Source of the DNA: an uncultured Subdoligranulum sp.
Lineage (GTDB): Bacteria > Bacillota > Clostridia > Oscillospirales > Ruminococcaceae
DNA length: 64,000 nt
NCBI RefSeq assembly: GCF_963931595.1
Contig: NZ_OZ007030.1
Location: forward strand, 798,481-862,480
Direction: 5' to 3'
Positions 42,837 through 52,809 of the stretch are shown here, piece by piece (within the stretch, counting starts at the first letter, position 1; the number at the start of each line of letters is the position of its first letter). The position numbers were made by a program, and so were the translations under genes. The notes below the pieces were generated by a model. The model searched no databases, was not told the DNA's origin, and saw only the letters and a program-made list of their open reading frames with translations.

Positions 42837-44029
42837 CAGGAGGCGGCAGCGGCAAAGACTTCCGCAAAGCGCGGAGCCAGCCGGTCAAAATCCCAACTGC
42901 CGTCAGGGTCTGTCCACAGCACGGAAAGTACCCGGCGGCCCTGCACGAGGATCAGCTGCCGGAAAACACCCTTCCCGTCGCTGTAGGCATAAGCGGCATC
43001 CATCCCGGCCAGGGGCGGCAACGGTTGCGGTTCCCCGGCCAGGAAGGCATGGTTTTCATGCAGGTCACCGACCAGAAACCGTGCCAGCCAGGGGGAGCGG
43101 GTATCATAATATTGCACGGAAAGGGAGGTATCCCACGGAGATTCCCCGTCCTCCAGAATAACTCCTCTTTCGCTGTATTCCAGAATGACGGGCGCCAGCA
43201 TGGAATGCCGTTTCTCCAGCGTGTTGTATCCGTCGTCCTCCTGCACCAGCGTGCCGTCGGTCAGGTCCTGCAGCGTGGCAAAGGGGAGGGAACCCTGGTA
43301 GTTTTCCAGAGGCTGTCGGGAATCCATCTGCACGAGGGTTCCGAAAGCAAGCACCATCACCAGGGAAAAGGCGCCCAGGGTGATCCCACGGCTGATGCGG
43401 TAGACCCGTGCGGTGGCATGCCAGTTCTTCCGGTGGTCCGGCGGATAACCCCGGCCCAGGCGTCGGCTCAGCCGGAAAATATGGTATACATCCCGGGCGG
43501 CAAGGAACAGGGCGCCGAAGATATACAGGTATATGCAGCAGGAAAGCAGCGGCATCTCCACCAGAAGCCGCGCCAGGCGTCCCCAGCCGTTCAGAAAAAA
43601 CTGCAGCGCAAGAACGAGGAATCCACCCACCAGGGACCACCAGGCGCTGCGGCGGGCCATCTTCAGGCTCAGCGCCTGGACGGGCGGGTCGGTGTGCAGT
43701 TCGGGGGCCTGGGGATCCCGGCAGGCATACAGAAAGAATTCCTGCTGGGAACAGACAAACTCCCAGCCGTATTCGGAGTAGAGGGCCTTCTCGGCGGAAA
43801 GCGGCTCGGTGGGGACTGTGTCCAGCCAACCGCCCTTCAGCCGGGCCGCAGTCAGCCGGTAGCGCACAGCGCAGGGTGTGCCCCGGCGGAACCGGGCCAG
43901 CGTCCGGCCCAGCTTCTCCACAAACAGCCCTTCGGCGGCCATGTCGGTCAGCCAGCTCTCGCAGGCCTCCACCTCATAGCACGGGCAGGGCACCAGACGG
44001 TATACGGTCTCCCCGTTGAGCAGTTTCAT
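42836..44029 (-). CDS. DUF2812-domain membrane protein
   Basis: 397 aa. N-terminal DUF2812 domain (YRLVPCPCYEVEACESWLTDMAAEGLFVEKLGRTLARFRRG ... YSEYGWEFVCSQQEFFLYA), then three or so membrane segments (about 130-150, 155-185, 215-240) and an extracytoplasmic C-terminal domain. DUF2812 genes typically follow PadR regulators, as here: the PadR frame overlaps its first 56 bases. AAAGGAGAGG precedes the ATG. Function unknown; envelope stress or transport control is a guess. Confidence 0.85.
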   Translation of the reverse strand: MKLLNGETVYRLVPCPCYEVEACESWLTDMAAEGLFVEKLGRTLARFRRGTPCAVRYRLTAARLKGGWLDTVPTEPLSAEKALYSEYGWEFVCSQQEFFLYACRDPQAPELHTDPPVQALSLKMARRSAWWSLVGGFLVLALQFFLNGWGRLARLLVEMPLLSCCIYLYIFGALFLAARDVYHIFRLSRRLGRGYPPDHRKNWHATARVYRISRGITLGAFSLVMVLAFGTLVQMDSRQPLENYQGSLPFATLQDLTDGTLVQEDDGYNTLEKRHSMLAPVILEYSERGVILEDGESPWDTSLSVQYYDTRSPWLARFLVGDLHENHAFLAGEPQPLPPLAGMDAAYAYSDGKGVFRQLILVQGRRVLSVLWTDPDGSWDFDRLAPRFAEVFAAAAS

Positions 44030-44375
44030 CCCGGTCCTCTCCTTTCGTCAGACGGGCGGGGGCGGTGATCTCGGCCCGGGCGGCGTCGTCCAGGCAGCGC
44101 TGCAGGCGGGCGCGCTCTCCTTCGTAGGCGGCCTTGCCGGCGGCGGTCAGGCGGTAGTAACGTTTGCAGCCCACGGTGCCTGCATCGGCCAGCAGGCCTT
44201 CCTTTTCAAAGCGGGCCAGCAGGGTGTAGAGGGTGGCGGGGCCTAGCCGCACGGCGCCGCCCGAGATCTGTGCCGCCCGGGCGGAAATTTCGGCGCCGCA
44301 GGCATCGCCCTGCTGGAGCGCCATCAAAAGATAGAACATGGACTCGGTCAGATTTTCCATGGCCTGTTTGGGCAT
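43974..44375 (-). CDS. PadR-family transcriptional regulator
   Basis: 133 aa. Winged helix: NLTESMFYLLMALQQGDACGAEISARAAQISGGAVRLGPATLYTLLARFEKEGLL, then CKRYYRLTAAGKAAYEGERARLQR. PadR proteins repress neighbouring membrane-protein genes and are released by small hydrophobic ligands. ATG 44375 has GAGGTG. Its promoter is covered by GATATCGT repeats, so autoregulation is likely. Overlaps the DUF2812 gene by 56 bases. Confidence 0.92.
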   Translation of the reverse strand: MPKQAMENLTESMFYLLMALQQGDACGAEISARAAQISGGAVRLGPATLYTLLARFEKEGLLADAGTVGCKRYYRLTAAGKAAYEGERARLQRCLDDAARAEITAPARLTKGEDRDETAQRGDRIPSGALPVL

Positions 44376-44390
44376 CGGCAAACACCTCGT

Positions 44391-44428
44391 GTAACGATAT
44401 CGTTTAATGATATTGTATAACGATATCT
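44391..44428 (-). promoter_or_regulatory. Probable PadR operator
   Basis: AACGATATCGTT palindrome (44393-44404) plus TAATGATATTG and AACGATATC (44419-44427) overlap the PadR promoter -10. Repeated GATATCGT half-sites are what a dimeric repressor would bind. Confidence 0.65.
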
Positions 44429-44440
44429 CTGAAAAGTCAA
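44412..44440 (-). promoter_or_regulatory. Promoter of the padR-DUF2812 operon
   Basis: Minus strand: TTGACT, 17-bp spacer, TACAAT (plus-strand boxes 44435-44440 and 44412-44417). Confidence 0.8.
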
Positions 44441-44512
44441 CGATTTGCCCGCCTCCGGGCAAAAAATGGCCTGTAAAAGGCATTTTTGCTGTCGTTTTTC
44501 TGCGGCAGGGGG

Positions 44513-44541
44513 TTGCAATTCCCGCGGGGGTGTGGTATATT
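44513..44541 (+). promoter_or_regulatory. Promoter of the rimP-nusA-infB operon
   Basis: TTGCAA (44513-44518), 17-bp spacer, TATATT (44536-44541). Confidence 0.8.
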
Positions 44542-44567
44542 TTTACTGTTCGATGATGATTTTATTG

Positions 44568-44600
44568 GAAAGTGGGCCGTCAAGGTCCGCTTTCTTTTTG
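44568..44600 (+). terminator. Terminator-like leader hairpin before rimP
   Basis: GAAAGTGGGCC pairs with GGTCCGCTTTC (two G-U) and runs into TTTTTG, between promoter and rimP. It resembles an attenuator; nusA control by its own product is a possibility. Confidence 0.7.
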
Positions 44601-44628
44601 TGATAGGGAACAATTAAGGAGCGTTGGC

Positions 44629-45120
44629 ATGGCAAAACAGCAAAACAGCGGCGGTGCGGCCCGTACGGTCGAAACGCTGGTGCGCCCCACGGTGGAAGGC
44701 ATGGGCCTGCGCCTGTGGGATGTCCGTTTTGAAAAGGAAGGCCCCGACTGGTTTCTGCGGGTGCTGATCGACCGGGATGAGCCGCTGGATACCGATACCT
44801 GCGAAGCCGTTTCCCGTGCGATCGACCCCATCCTGGACGAGGCGGATCCCATTGACCAGAGCTATTATCTGGAAGTGGGCAGCCCCGGGCTGGGACGGCG
44901 GCTGACCCGCCCCGAGCACTACGAAGCGCTGCGCGGGCAGAAGTGCGCAGCCCACCTGATCCGCCCCGATGAGGCGGGACGCCGCGATGTGGCGGGCATC
45001 CTGCAGGGGCTGGATGTCGACGGCAATGTGACCCTGGCAGACGGGGAGGAGACCTACACCTTCCCGGTGAAGGCTGCAGGGTACGTCAAACTCTGCGATG
45101 ATGAAGACCTGTTTGGCTGA
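44629..45120 (+). CDS. rimP: Ribosome maturation factor RimP
   Basis: 163 aa. VETLVRPTVEGMGLRLWDVRFEKEGPDWFLRVLIDRDEPLDTDTCEAVSRAIDPILDEADPI, then YYLEVGSPGLGRRLTRPEHYEALRGQ. Helps 30S assembly. AAGGAGCGTTGGC precedes ATG 44629. First gene of the operon. Confidence 0.96.
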   Translation: MAKQQNSGGAARTVETLVRPTVEGMGLRLWDVRFEKEGPDWFLRVLIDRDEPLDTDTCEAVSRAIDPILDEADPIDQSYYLEVGSPGLGRRLTRPEHYEALRGQKCAAHLIRPDEAGRRDVAGILQGLDVDGNVTLADGEETYTFPVKAAGYVKLCDDEDLFG

Positions 45121-45174
45121 GCGCCAAGTTCTGTATTTGTGTACTGAAACCTATATTGGGAGGAAACCGTAAAA

Positions 45175-46248
45175 ATGGCTACTGCGAACAACGAATTCTT
45201 TGATGCCCTGGCTGCGCTGGAAAAGGAGCGCGGTCTGCCGGAAGATTACCTGATCGAGAAGATCAAGGCAGCCATCGTTATTGCCGTGAAGAAGGACTAC
45301 GAGGTGGAAGACGACAACGTGGTGGTGGATATCGACCCGGAGATCGGTGCTTTCCGTGCCAGCCTGCTGCGCGACATCGTGGAAGAAGTGGAGAACCCCC
45401 ACACCCAGGTCAGCCTGGAGGAGGCCCAGAAGGTCCGCAAGAGCTATCGGGTGGGCCAGCGGATGGTCACCCAGCTCAAGACCAAGGAGTTCGGCCGCAT
45501 TGCTGCGCAGACCGCCAAGCATGTGATCCGTCAGGGTCTGCGGGAAGGCGAGCGCAACCTGCAGTGCAGCGAGATGCAGTCCCGTGCCCACGAACTCATC
45601 ACGGCCACGGTGGTTTCCATTGATCCCGAGCGCGGCAATATCGTGCTGGATCTGGGCAAGGGCGGCAGCGCCGTGCTGCCCCGCAACGAGCAGGTCCCCG
45701 GTGAGACCTTCCATGAGGGCGAGACCGTGCAGGTCTACGTGGTGGATGTGCTGGCCACCGACCGTGGTCCCCGCGTGACGATCAGCCGGACCCATCCCGG
45801 CCTGGTCAAGCGGATGTTCGAGCTGGAAGTGCCGGAGATCTATGACGGCACCGTGGAGATCAAGGCCATCGCCCGTGAGGCCGGTGCCCGCACCAAGCTG
45901 GCGGTCTGGAGCAAGAACCCCGACGTGGATCCTGTGGGTGCCTGCATCGGTGCCCGGGGTGCCCGTGTGGAGAAGATCGTCCAGGAGCTGGGCGGCGAGA
46001 AGATCGATGTCATCCGCTGGAGCGAGGACATCACCGAGTTCATCTCGGCGGCGCTGTCGCCGGCCAAGGTGGTCAAGGTGGAGCTGCTTCCCGGCGAGAC
46101 CAAGAGCTGCCGCGTGACGGTGCCGGATCACCAGCTGAGCCTGGCCATCGGCAACAAGGGACAGAATGTACGTCTGTGCGCGCATCTGACCGGTTACAAT
46201 ATTGATATCCGCCCTGAGTCCGGTTACTACGGCGAGGACGAGGAATAA
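45175..46248 (+). CDS. nusA: Transcription termination/antitermination protein NusA
   Basis: 357 aa, the short Gram-positive form. N-terminal polymerase-binding domain (1-125), S1 domain (ITATVVSIDPERGNIVLDLGKGGSAVLPRNEQVPGE), KH1 (NPDVDPVGACIGARGARVEKIVQEL) and KH2 (QLSLAIGNKGQNVRLCAHLTGYNIDI). No C-terminal acidic repeats. GGGAGG precedes the ATG. Confidence 0.97.
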   Translation: MATANNEFFDALAALEKERGLPEDYLIEKIKAAIVIAVKKDYEVEDDNVVVDIDPEIGAFRASLLRDIVEEVENPHTQVSLEEAQKVRKSYRVGQRMVTQLKTKEFGRIAAQTAKHVIRQGLREGERNLQCSEMQSRAHELITATVVSIDPERGNIVLDLGKGGSAVLPRNEQVPGETFHEGETVQVYVVDVLATDRGPRVTISRTHPGLVKRMFELEVPEIYDGTVEIKAIAREAGARTKLAVWSKNPDVDPVGACIGARGARVEKIVQELGGEKIDVIRWSEDITEFISAALSPAKVVKVELLPGETKSCRVTVPDHQLSLAIGNKGQNVRLCAHLTGYNIDIRPESGYYGEDEE

Positions 46249-46304
46249 AAGAAAACGACCCGGGTGCCTTTGCCCCGGATTCCAAGGGAAAAGAGGTCGG
46301 CTAC

Positions 46305-46616
46305 TTGCAGCAGCAAAAGCAAAAAAAGATCCCGGTGCGCCGTTGCGTGGGCTGTAATGCCCAGCGTCCCAAGCGCGAGCTGGTGCGCGTTGTGCGCAGC
46401 CCGGAAGGCGAGATCAGCATTGATCTGCGCGGCAAGGCCCCGGGACGGGGGGCATATCTCTGCCCGTCCGCCGCATGCCTGGCGAAAGCCCGCAAAGCCA
46501 AGCGGCTGGAGCGCACGTTTGAGGTCCCCATCCCCGGGGAAATCTACGATCGCCTGACCGAGGAGATCCAATGCGCGGAACAAAGTGCAAAGGAGGCGGC
46601 AGAGCATGGCGAATGA
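46305..46616 (+). CDS. rnpM: YlxR-family RNA-binding protein (RNase P modulator)
   Basis: 103 aa. IPVRRCVGCNAQRPKRELVRVVRSPEG, then GKAPGRGAYLCPSAACLAKARKAKRLERTF, with the CxxC and GRGAYLC motifs of YlxR. Begins with TTG at 46305, well placed after AGAGGTCG; no ATG fits. Sits between nusA and the L7Ae-like gene as in Bacillus. Confidence 0.92.
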   Translation: MQQQKQKKIPVRRCVGCNAQRPKRELVRVVRSPEGEISIDLRGKAPGRGAYLCPSAACLAKARKAKRLERTFEVPIPGEIYDRLTEEIQCAEQSAKEAAEHGE

Positions 46617-46911
46617 TCAACATCCGTTGTTGGGCGCGCTGGGGCTTTGCCGCAAAGCCGGAAAGCTGCTGCACGGGTACGACCGGGTGCAGGAGAATGC
46701 CCTGCGCGGTAAGGTGGCGCTGGTCCTGCTTGCCGCAGACGCCAGCGAACGCACCGTGACCCACATGCGCAGCGCCTGTGAGGGCATCGTGGCCTGTGAG
46801 CAGATGCCGCTGACCACCGCCGATCTGGCGATGCTCACCCCCAAGCCCGCCGCTGTGTTCGGCATAACGGACGAACACCTTGCGCAGCTGTGCGCAAAAC
46901 ATCTTACCTGA
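46606..46911 (+). CDS. L7Ae/L30e-family RNA-binding protein (YlxQ)
   Basis: 101 aa. LLGALGLCRKAGKLLHGYDRVQENALRGKVALVLLAADASERT and TPKPAAVFGITDEHLAQ match the ribosomal L7Ae-like YlxQ, predicted to bind kink-turn RNA. AAAGGAGG precedes the ATG; overlaps the previous gene by 11 bases. Confidence 0.9.
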   Translation: MANDQHPLLGALGLCRKAGKLLHGYDRVQENALRGKVALVLLAADASERTVTHMRSACEGIVACEQMPLTTADLAMLTPKPAAVFGITDEHLAQLCAKHLT

Positions 46912-46932
46912 TGCAGAGGAGGACCACAGTTT

Positions 46933-49320
46933 ATGGATTTTAAATATAAGATTGCTGATGTTGCCAAGGAGTTCGGCGTGCCCGCCAAGAAGGTCATCGA
47001 GACCGTTTCCGCCGTCACGGGGGATGCCTACAAGACGGGCGGAACCTTCGGGGAGAAGGAGCTGAACTTCCTGCTGGAGACGCTGACCCGCGAGAACGCC
47101 GAGGCGAGCCTGGACGCGTATCTCGCTAGCGGTGCCAAGAAGGAAGAGCCCAAGCCGGCCCCCAAGGCGGAGGCGAAGAAGCCGGAAGCCAAGAAGCACG
47201 AGGCCAAGCGGGAGAACCGCAAGCCCGAGAAGCCGGCGGAGAAGCGCAACGAGAAGCGCGTCACGCTGCAGGAGCTGGCCGCCGATACCGGCATCAAGAA
47301 GCCGGTGGCTGCCACCGAGCAGGTGAAGGTCAACCGTGCCCAGGTGTCGGTGGACACCCGCACGGTGGACGTGAACGTGGATAAGTTCAATGCCCGGTAT
47401 GACGATCTGGCCGACAGCCGCAACATGCCCAACAAGCGCAAGAACCAGCCCACAGGCAAGAAGGAAAAGTTCAACAACCGCAACAACCGCCGCGGCCAGC
47501 AGTTCGGCCGCCGCCGCGAGACCGAGGCCGAGCGTCTGCAGCGCATCCAGCTGGAGAAAGCCCGCAATGCCCAGCTGAAGATCTCCATTCCCGACGAGAT
47601 CACGGTGGGCGAGCTGGCCAGCCGTCTGAAGCAGACCGCCGCCAAGGTGGTTGCCAAGTTCATGCAGATGGGCGAGATGCACGCAGTCTCCGACGTGGTG
47701 GACTTCGACACCGCCGCCCTCATCGCCGAGGAATTCCATGCCAAGGTGGAGCATGAAGTCCATGTCTCCATCGAGGAGCGCCTCTTCGTGCAGGAGGAGG
47801 ACAACGCTGCCGATCTGGTGGAACGTCCCCCGGTCGTGGTGGTCATGGGCCACGTCGACCACGGCAAGACCTCTATCCTGGACGCCATCCGCAAGACCAA
47901 TGTGACCGCAGGCGAGGCCGGCGGCATCACCCAGGCCATCGGTGCCTACCAGGTCAAGAGCGGCGACAACATCATCACCTTCCTGGATACCCCGGGCCAT
48001 GAGGCGTTCACCGCCATGCGTGCCCGCGGCGCCAACATGACCGATATCGCGGTCCTGGTGGTGGCGGCCGACGACGGCATCATGCCCCAGACCATCGAGT
48101 CCATCAACCATGCCAAGGCGGCCAACGTGAAGCTCATCGTGGCCATCAACAAGATGGATAAACCCACCGCCAACCCCGAGCGCGTGAAGGAACAGCTCAC
48201 CAAGTACGAGATCGTCCCCGAGGACTGGGGCGGCGACGTGGCCTGCATCCCGGTTTCCGCCCTCACCGGCATGGGTATCTCCGACCTGCTGGAGCGCATC
48301 GTGCTGGAAGCGGAAGTCATGGAACTGAAGGCCAACCCCAAGCGCCGCGGCAAGGGCGCTGTGGTGGAAGCCCGTCTGGACAAGGGCCAGGGCCCTGTGG
48401 CCACCCTGCTGGTGCAGAACGGTACGCTGCGCAAGGGCGACTGCCTGATCGCCGGTACCGCCGTGGGCCGTGTGCGTACCATGCGGGACGACAAGGGCCG
48501 CGAGATCACCGAGGCCGGTCCGTCCACCCCTGTGGAGATCACCGGTCTGACCGAAGTGCCGGAAGCCGGCGAACTGTTCGAGGCGGTTGAGGACGAGAAG
48601 CTGGCCCGCGAGCTGGCCGACAAGCGTACCGCCGAGGCCAAGGAACGCCAGTTTGCCGCCTACACCAAGGTCACCCTGGATAACCTGTTCGATCAGATGG
48701 CAGCCAACGACATGAAGGAACTGCCCATCGTGGTCAAGGCGGATGTCCAGGGCTCCGCCGAAGCCATCAAGCAGAGCCTGGAGAAGCTCTCCAACGACGA
48801 GGTCCGCGTCCGGGTCATCCATGCGGGCGTGGGCGCCATCTCCAAGTCGGATGTCTCGCTGGCCGATGCCTCCAACGCCATCATCATCGGCTTCAACGTC
48901 CGCCCCGACGCCATCGCCAAGGCGGAAGCCGAGCAGACCGGCGTGGAAATGCGTATGTACCGCGTCATCTACGATGCCATCAACGATGTTTCCGACGCCA
49001 TGAAGGGCATGCTGGCCCCCAAGATCCGCGAGGTGGCGCTGGGCGAGGCCCAGGTCCGTCAGGTCTACAAGATCTCCAGCGTGGGCACCGTGGCCGGCTG
49101 CCGTGTCACCAGCGGCAAGATCACCCGGGATGCCCAGCTGCGTCTGGTGCGTGACGGCATCGTCATCTGCGAGGATGCCATCGCCAGCCTGAAGCGCTTC
49201 AAGGACGATGCCAAGGAAGTGGCCGAGGGCTTCGAGTGCGGCATCACGCTGGCGAAGTTCTCCGACATCAAGGAGGGCGATGTCTTCGAGTGCTTCAAGC
49301 TCGAGGAGTACCGCGACTGA
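46933..49320 (+). CDS. infB: Translation initiation factor IF-2
   Basis: 795 aa. N-terminal IF2N helix bundle ([22 protein letters not shown]), a Lys/Glu/Arg-rich low-complexity linker (about 70-210), a second IF2N, then the GTPase domain with [12 protein letters not shown] near 305-316, DTPGHEAF and NKMD, followed by domains II-IV. Positions fMet-tRNA on the 30S subunit. GAGGAGG precedes the ATG, 21 bases after the L7Ae gene. Confidence 0.97.
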   Translation: MDFKYKIADVAKEFGVPAKKVIETVSAVTGDAYKTGGTFGEKELNFLLETLTRENAEASLDAYLASGAKKEEPKPAPKAEAKKPEAKKHEAKRENRKPEKPAEKRNEKRVTLQELAADTGIKKPVAATEQVKVNRAQVSVDTRTVDVNVDKFNARYDDLADSRNMPNKRKNQPTGKKEKFNNRNNRRGQQFGRRRETEAERLQRIQLEKARNAQLKISIPDEITVGELASRLKQTAAKVVAKFMQMGEMHAVSDVVDFDTAALIAEEFHAKVEHEVHVSIEERLFVQEEDNAADLVERPPVVVVMGHVDHGKTSILDAIRKTNVTAGEAGGITQAIGAYQVKSGDNIITFLDTPGHEAFTAMRARGANMTDIAVLVVAADDGIMPQTIESINHAKAANVKLIVAINKMDKPTANPERVKEQLTKYEIVPEDWGGDVACIPVSALTGMGISDLLERIVLEAEVMELKANPKRRGKGAVVEARLDKGQGPVATLLVQNGTLRKGDCLIAGTAVGRVRTMRDDKGREITEAGPSTPVEITGLTEVPEAGELFEAVEDEKLARELADKRTAEAKERQFAAYTKVTLDNLFDQMAANDMKELPIVVKADVQGSAEAIKQSLEKLSNDEVRVRVIHAGVGAISKSDVSLADASNAIIIGFNVRPDAIAKAEAEQTGVEMRMYRVIYDAINDVSDAMKGMLAPKIREVALGEAQVRQVYKISSVGTVAGCRVTSGKITRDAQLRLVRDGIVICEDAIASLKRFKDDAKEVAEGFECGITLAKFSDIKEGDVFECFKLEEYRD

Positions 49321-49366
49321 TTTGTCAATCCGCAGAAAATCCTGCATATAATCGAGGAAAACGATC

Positions 49367-49756
49367 ATGCCAAGCAAAAATCACGGCCGTATGGCACAGG
49401 ACATGAAGCGGGAACTCATCGCCATCATCGGCGAGATGAAGGACCCGCGTGTGACCGGCGGCCTGCTGACCGTCACGCGGCTGGATGTGACCCCCGACCT
49501 GGACCAGGCCAAGGTCTACATCAGCGTGATGGGACGGGAAGGCGGTCCGGAACCGGTGGTCAAGGCGCTGAACAAGGCGTCCGGCCACGTGCGTACCGAA
49601 ATCAGCCGCCGCATGCACATCCGCAAAGCGCCTCGCTTTGTGTTTGTGGCAGATGAGGGCGCAGCCTATGCTGCCCATATCAACAAGCTGTTGGGGGAAC
49701 TGGCCGCCAAGGCGGAACCGGCCGCAGAAGACGGTGCGGACAGCGACGACGAATAA
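49367..49756 (+). CDS. rbfA: Ribosome-binding factor A
   Basis: 129 aa. RMAQDMKRELIAIIGEMKDPRVTGGLLTVTRLDVTPDLDQAKVYISVMG and HVRTEISRRMHIRKAPRFVFVAD; acidic C-terminal tail. 30S maturation factor. Gap of 46 bases after infB. Confidence 0.96.
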   Translation: MPSKNHGRMAQDMKRELIAIIGEMKDPRVTGGLLTVTRLDVTPDLDQAKVYISVMGREGGPEPVVKALNKASGHVRTEISRRMHIRKAPRFVFVADEGAAYAAHINKLLGELAAKAEPAAEDGADSDDE

Positions 49757-49803
49757 TCGATGCAGGCGGGCCATGCCCGCCATCCCCAGAAAAGAGGAAC
49801 TGT

Positions 49804-50799
49804 ATGACGCAATCCGTGGATCATGAGACAGTTGTCTCGCGCCTGCTGAGCGCGGACGAGATCCTGATACTATGCCATAAGAACCCGGACGGTGACACCA
49901 TCGGTTCGGGCACGGCGCTGTGTCTGGCGCTGCAGAAGCTGGGCAAGACCGCTGCGGTTCTGTGCAGCGATCCCGTTCCGGCCATGTATGCGTTCCTGCC
50001 CATCACGGTGTTTGACGGCAGCTTCACGCCCCGTTTTGTGGTGGCGGTGGACGTGGCCGGCATCCAGCTGTTCGGCGACCGCAACAATATGCCCCAGTAC
50101 GCCGAACATGTAGACCTGTGCATCGACCATCACGGCTCCAACAGCGGCTATGCCTACGAGTCCATGGTGGACGACAGCGCCGCCGCCACGGCGGAGCTGC
50201 TGACGGCACTGATCCCCGAGATGGGCGTGGAGATCACGCCCGATATCGCGGCCTGCCTGTACACCGGCATTGCCACCGACACCGGCTGCTTCCGGTTCAC
50301 CAACACCACGGCGGCCACCCACCGCGCGGCGGCAGCCCTGATTGAGGCGGGCGCCGATGTGGAGAAGCTCAACGAGCGGCTCTTTGAATGCCGCTCCCAT
50401 GCCCGGATGGCCGCGGAGCGGATGGCGCTGGAAAGCCTGGAATTCTATTATGACAACCGCTGTGCCCTGATCTGCCTGACCTGGGATCAGATCCAGGCGG
50501 CCGGCGTGGCGGGTGCCGAACTGGAAGACCTGACCAGCCTGCCCCGCTCCATCGAGGGCGTGGAGGTCGGCCTGACGCTGCGCCAGCAGAAGGACGGCAG
50601 CTACAAGATCAGCGTGCGCACCGGCCACGATACCAACGCCTGTAACATTGCGCGGCGTCTGGGCGGCGGGGGCCATCCCCGTGCGGCTGGCTGCGAGATC
50701 AGCGGCAATCTGGACAACGCGAAACACGCCATCCTGGATGAAGTGAAAAAGGAACTGGACCGCAGCGCCACCCTGAACGCGGCGGAATCCCAGTCCTGA
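49804..50799 (+). CDS. nrnA: DHH-family oligoribonuclease/pAp phosphatase
   Basis: 331 aa. DHH domain motifs: CHKNPDGDTIGSGTAL, AVDVAG, CIDHHGSN and YTGIATDTGCFRF; DHHA1 domain ends with RRLGGGGHPRAAGCEI. NrnA degrades nano-RNAs and 3'-phosphoadenosine 5'-phosphate. AAGAGGAA precedes the ATG. Confidence 0.93.
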   Translation: MTQSVDHETVVSRLLSADEILILCHKNPDGDTIGSGTALCLALQKLGKTAAVLCSDPVPAMYAFLPITVFDGSFTPRFVVAVDVAGIQLFGDRNNMPQYAEHVDLCIDHHGSNSGYAYESMVDDSAAATAELLTALIPEMGVEITPDIAACLYTGIATDTGCFRFTNTTAATHRAAAALIEAGADVEKLNERLFECRSHARMAAERMALESLEFYYDNRCALICLTWDQIQAAGVAGAELEDLTSLPRSIEGVEVGLTLRQQKDGSYKISVRTGHDTNACNIARRLGGGGHPRAAGCEISGNLDNAKHAILDEVKKELDRSATLNAAESQS

Positions 50800-50823
50800 A
50801 AGTAAAGAAAAGGAAACCCCACT

Positions 50824-51795
50824 ATGCAAACGCCAAACGGCATTCTGCCCGTGGACAAACCCGCCGGCTGGACCAGCTTTGATGTGCTGGCCAAGCTGCG
50901 CGGCGCCCTGGGCACACGCAAGCTGGGGCACTCGGGCACACTGGATCCCATGGCGACCGGTGTGCTCGCTGTGTTTATCGGCAAGGCCACCTCGGCCGCC
51001 GACCGCCAGCTGGATCACGACAAAACCTACGAAGCAACGCTGCGTCTGGGCCAGCGCACCGATACCGGCGATATCACCGGCACCGTGCTGGAGACCACCC
51101 CGGTGACGGTGGGGGAGACGGAGCTGCACGCCGTGCTGCCCCGTTTTCTGGGAGAACAGATGCAGCTGCCGCCCATGTACAGCGCCGTGAAGATCAACGG
51201 CCAGCCCCTCTACAAGGCGGCCCGCAAGGGCCAGACGGTGGAGCGCACACCCCGCCCCATCACGGTGTACAGCATCGATTACCTGGGCAGCCCGGCACCG
51301 GGGGATTACACGCTGCGCATTGCCTGCTCCAAGGGCACCTACATCCGGGTGCTGGCCGAGGATATCGGCACAGCCCTGGGCGTGCCGGCCACGCTGGCTG
51401 CGCTGCGCCGTACCCGGGCCGGTGTCTTCACGATCGGCCAGTGCCATACCCTGCCGGAAATTCTGGCGGCGGCCGAGGCCGGCGCGCTGGCGGACAGCGG
51501 CTGGATCCTGCCGGTGGAGACCGTTTTCGCACCGCTGCCGGCCCTGACGGTCAACGACGGTGTGAAAGCGCATCTTTTCAACGGCTGTCCCACCAGCCAC
51601 TATGCAGCCGCCGACGGGCGCTACCGCACCTACGACCAGGCCGGGCAGTTCCTGGGGCTGGCGGCGGTGACGGAGGGCGTGCTGCGGGTGGAAAAACTCT
51701 TTTGTGAAAGGAAGGAAAAGGCCGATGCAGATCTATCATGCCATGACGCCGGTGCAGGCCCCGCAGGGGTGCGCGGTGGCGCTGGGATACTTTGA
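50824..51795 (+). CDS. truB: tRNA pseudouridine(55) synthase
   Basis: 323 aa. GILPVDKPAGWTSFDVLAKLRGALGTRKLGHSGTLDPMATGVL carries the catalytic Asp; YEATLRLGQRTDTGD and MYSAVKINGQPLYKAARKG follow. Modifies U55 of tRNA T-loops. The frame continues past the usual end (KLFCERKEK) into about 24 residues that overlap ribF by 71 bases; that tail may be dispensable. Confidence 0.96.
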   Translation: MQTPNGILPVDKPAGWTSFDVLAKLRGALGTRKLGHSGTLDPMATGVLAVFIGKATSAADRQLDHDKTYEATLRLGQRTDTGDITGTVLETTPVTVGETELHAVLPRFLGEQMQLPPMYSAVKINGQPLYKAARKGQTVERTPRPITVYSIDYLGSPAPGDYTLRIACSKGTYIRVLAEDIGTALGVPATLAALRRTRAGVFTIGQCHTLPEILAAAEAGALADSGWILPVETVFAPLPALTVNDGVKAHLFNGCPTSHYAAADGRYRTYDQAGQFLGLAAVTEGVLRVEKLFCERKEKADADLSCHDAGAGPAGVRGGAGIL

Positions 51796-52657
51796 CGGCG
51801 TACACTGCGGGCACCGGATGGTGCTGGGCAGCGCCGTGCGGTATGCCGCCGAACATGGATTGACGCCGGCCGCCTTCACCTTTGAACTGCCCGGCAACCA
51901 GACCCTCAAGGGCGGGCGGATTCTCTCCATGGCGCAAAAGCATGCCCGCATCGAAAGCCTGGGCATCGAACAGTATCTGGAGCCGCCCTTTGAGGCGTTC
52001 CGGGACCTCTCGCCGGAGGATTTCGTCCGCAAGGTGCTGGTGGAATGCTTTGGTGCCCGGGCGGTTTTCTGCGGCAACAATTTCACCTTCGGTGCCCGAG
52101 CGGCCGGCAATGTGGAGCGGCTGCGCGCTCTCTGCGACCCGCTGGGCATTTCGGTGCAGATCGTGCCCATGGCGCAGTATGGTTCCCAGGCCGTTTCCTC
52201 CACCCGCATCCGCGCGGCGCTGGAGGAGGGGCGTCTGGATGACGCCAACGCCATGCTGGGAGCGCCCTATGCCATCGACTGGACCATCACCCACGGCAAG
52301 GGCATCGGCACCAGCCGGCTGGGCACTCCTACCGTGAACCAGAACTATCCGCCCGATGCCCTGCAGCCCTGCAGCGGCGTCTATCTGACCCGCATCCGGC
52401 TGGAAGGATGCTGGTGGCCCGCTGCCACCGGCATCGGCCGGCGTCCCACGGTGGATGACAGCGCCAACGCGGCCGTCACCTGTGAGACCTACGTGCCGGA
52501 CTTCTCCGGGGATCTGTACGGCCAGAATCCGGTGCTGGAATTTCACCGGTATTACTGCCCTGTGCGCAAGTTCCGCACGCTGGAAGAACTGTCCCAGCTC
52601 ATTCACCGCGCGGCGGGGGAGAGCGAGGCCTATTTTGCCGCTCAGACGGTAAAATAA
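51725..52657 (+). CDS. ribF: Bifunctional riboflavin kinase/FAD synthetase
   Basis: 310 aa. N-terminal FAD synthetase ([42 protein letters not shown]) and C-terminal riboflavin kinase ([16 protein letters not shown]). Makes FMN and FAD. ATG 51725 follows AAAGGAAGGA and overlaps the end of truB. Confidence 0.95.
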   Translation: MQIYHAMTPVQAPQGCAVALGYFDGVHCGHRMVLGSAVRYAAEHGLTPAAFTFELPGNQTLKGGRILSMAQKHARIESLGIEQYLEPPFEAFRDLSPEDFVRKVLVECFGARAVFCGNNFTFGARAAGNVERLRALCDPLGISVQIVPMAQYGSQAVSSTRIRAALEEGRLDDANAMLGAPYAIDWTITHGKGIGTSRLGTPTVNQNYPPDALQPCSGVYLTRIRLEGCWWPAATGIGRRPTVDDSANAAVTCETYVPDFSGDLYGQNPVLEFHRYYCPVRKFRTLEELSQLIHRAAGESEAYFAAQTVK

Positions 52658-52681
52658 TTGGCAAAATACCGCACCCTGCTC

Positions 52682-52710
52682 TTGTAATTCCGGCGCGGTT
52701 GTGCTATACT
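52682..52710 (+). promoter_or_regulatory. Promoter of rpsO
   Basis: TTGTAA (52682-52687), 17-bp spacer, TATACT (52705-52710); leaves a leader of about 90 nt. Confidence 0.8.
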
Positions 52711-52809
52711 ATTGTCTGCTACCGTGGCCCGGTATGGGGCGTATGCCTCAGATCTGCAGTTACCCTATACTGCGCCATCGGCAAATATTACTTGAAAGAG
52801 GTATCTGTT

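Noticed and set aside
46414..49377. 987-codon minus-strand frame opposite infB
   Set aside because: Leu/Gly/His-rich shadow of infB codon bias; no motif or ribosome site.
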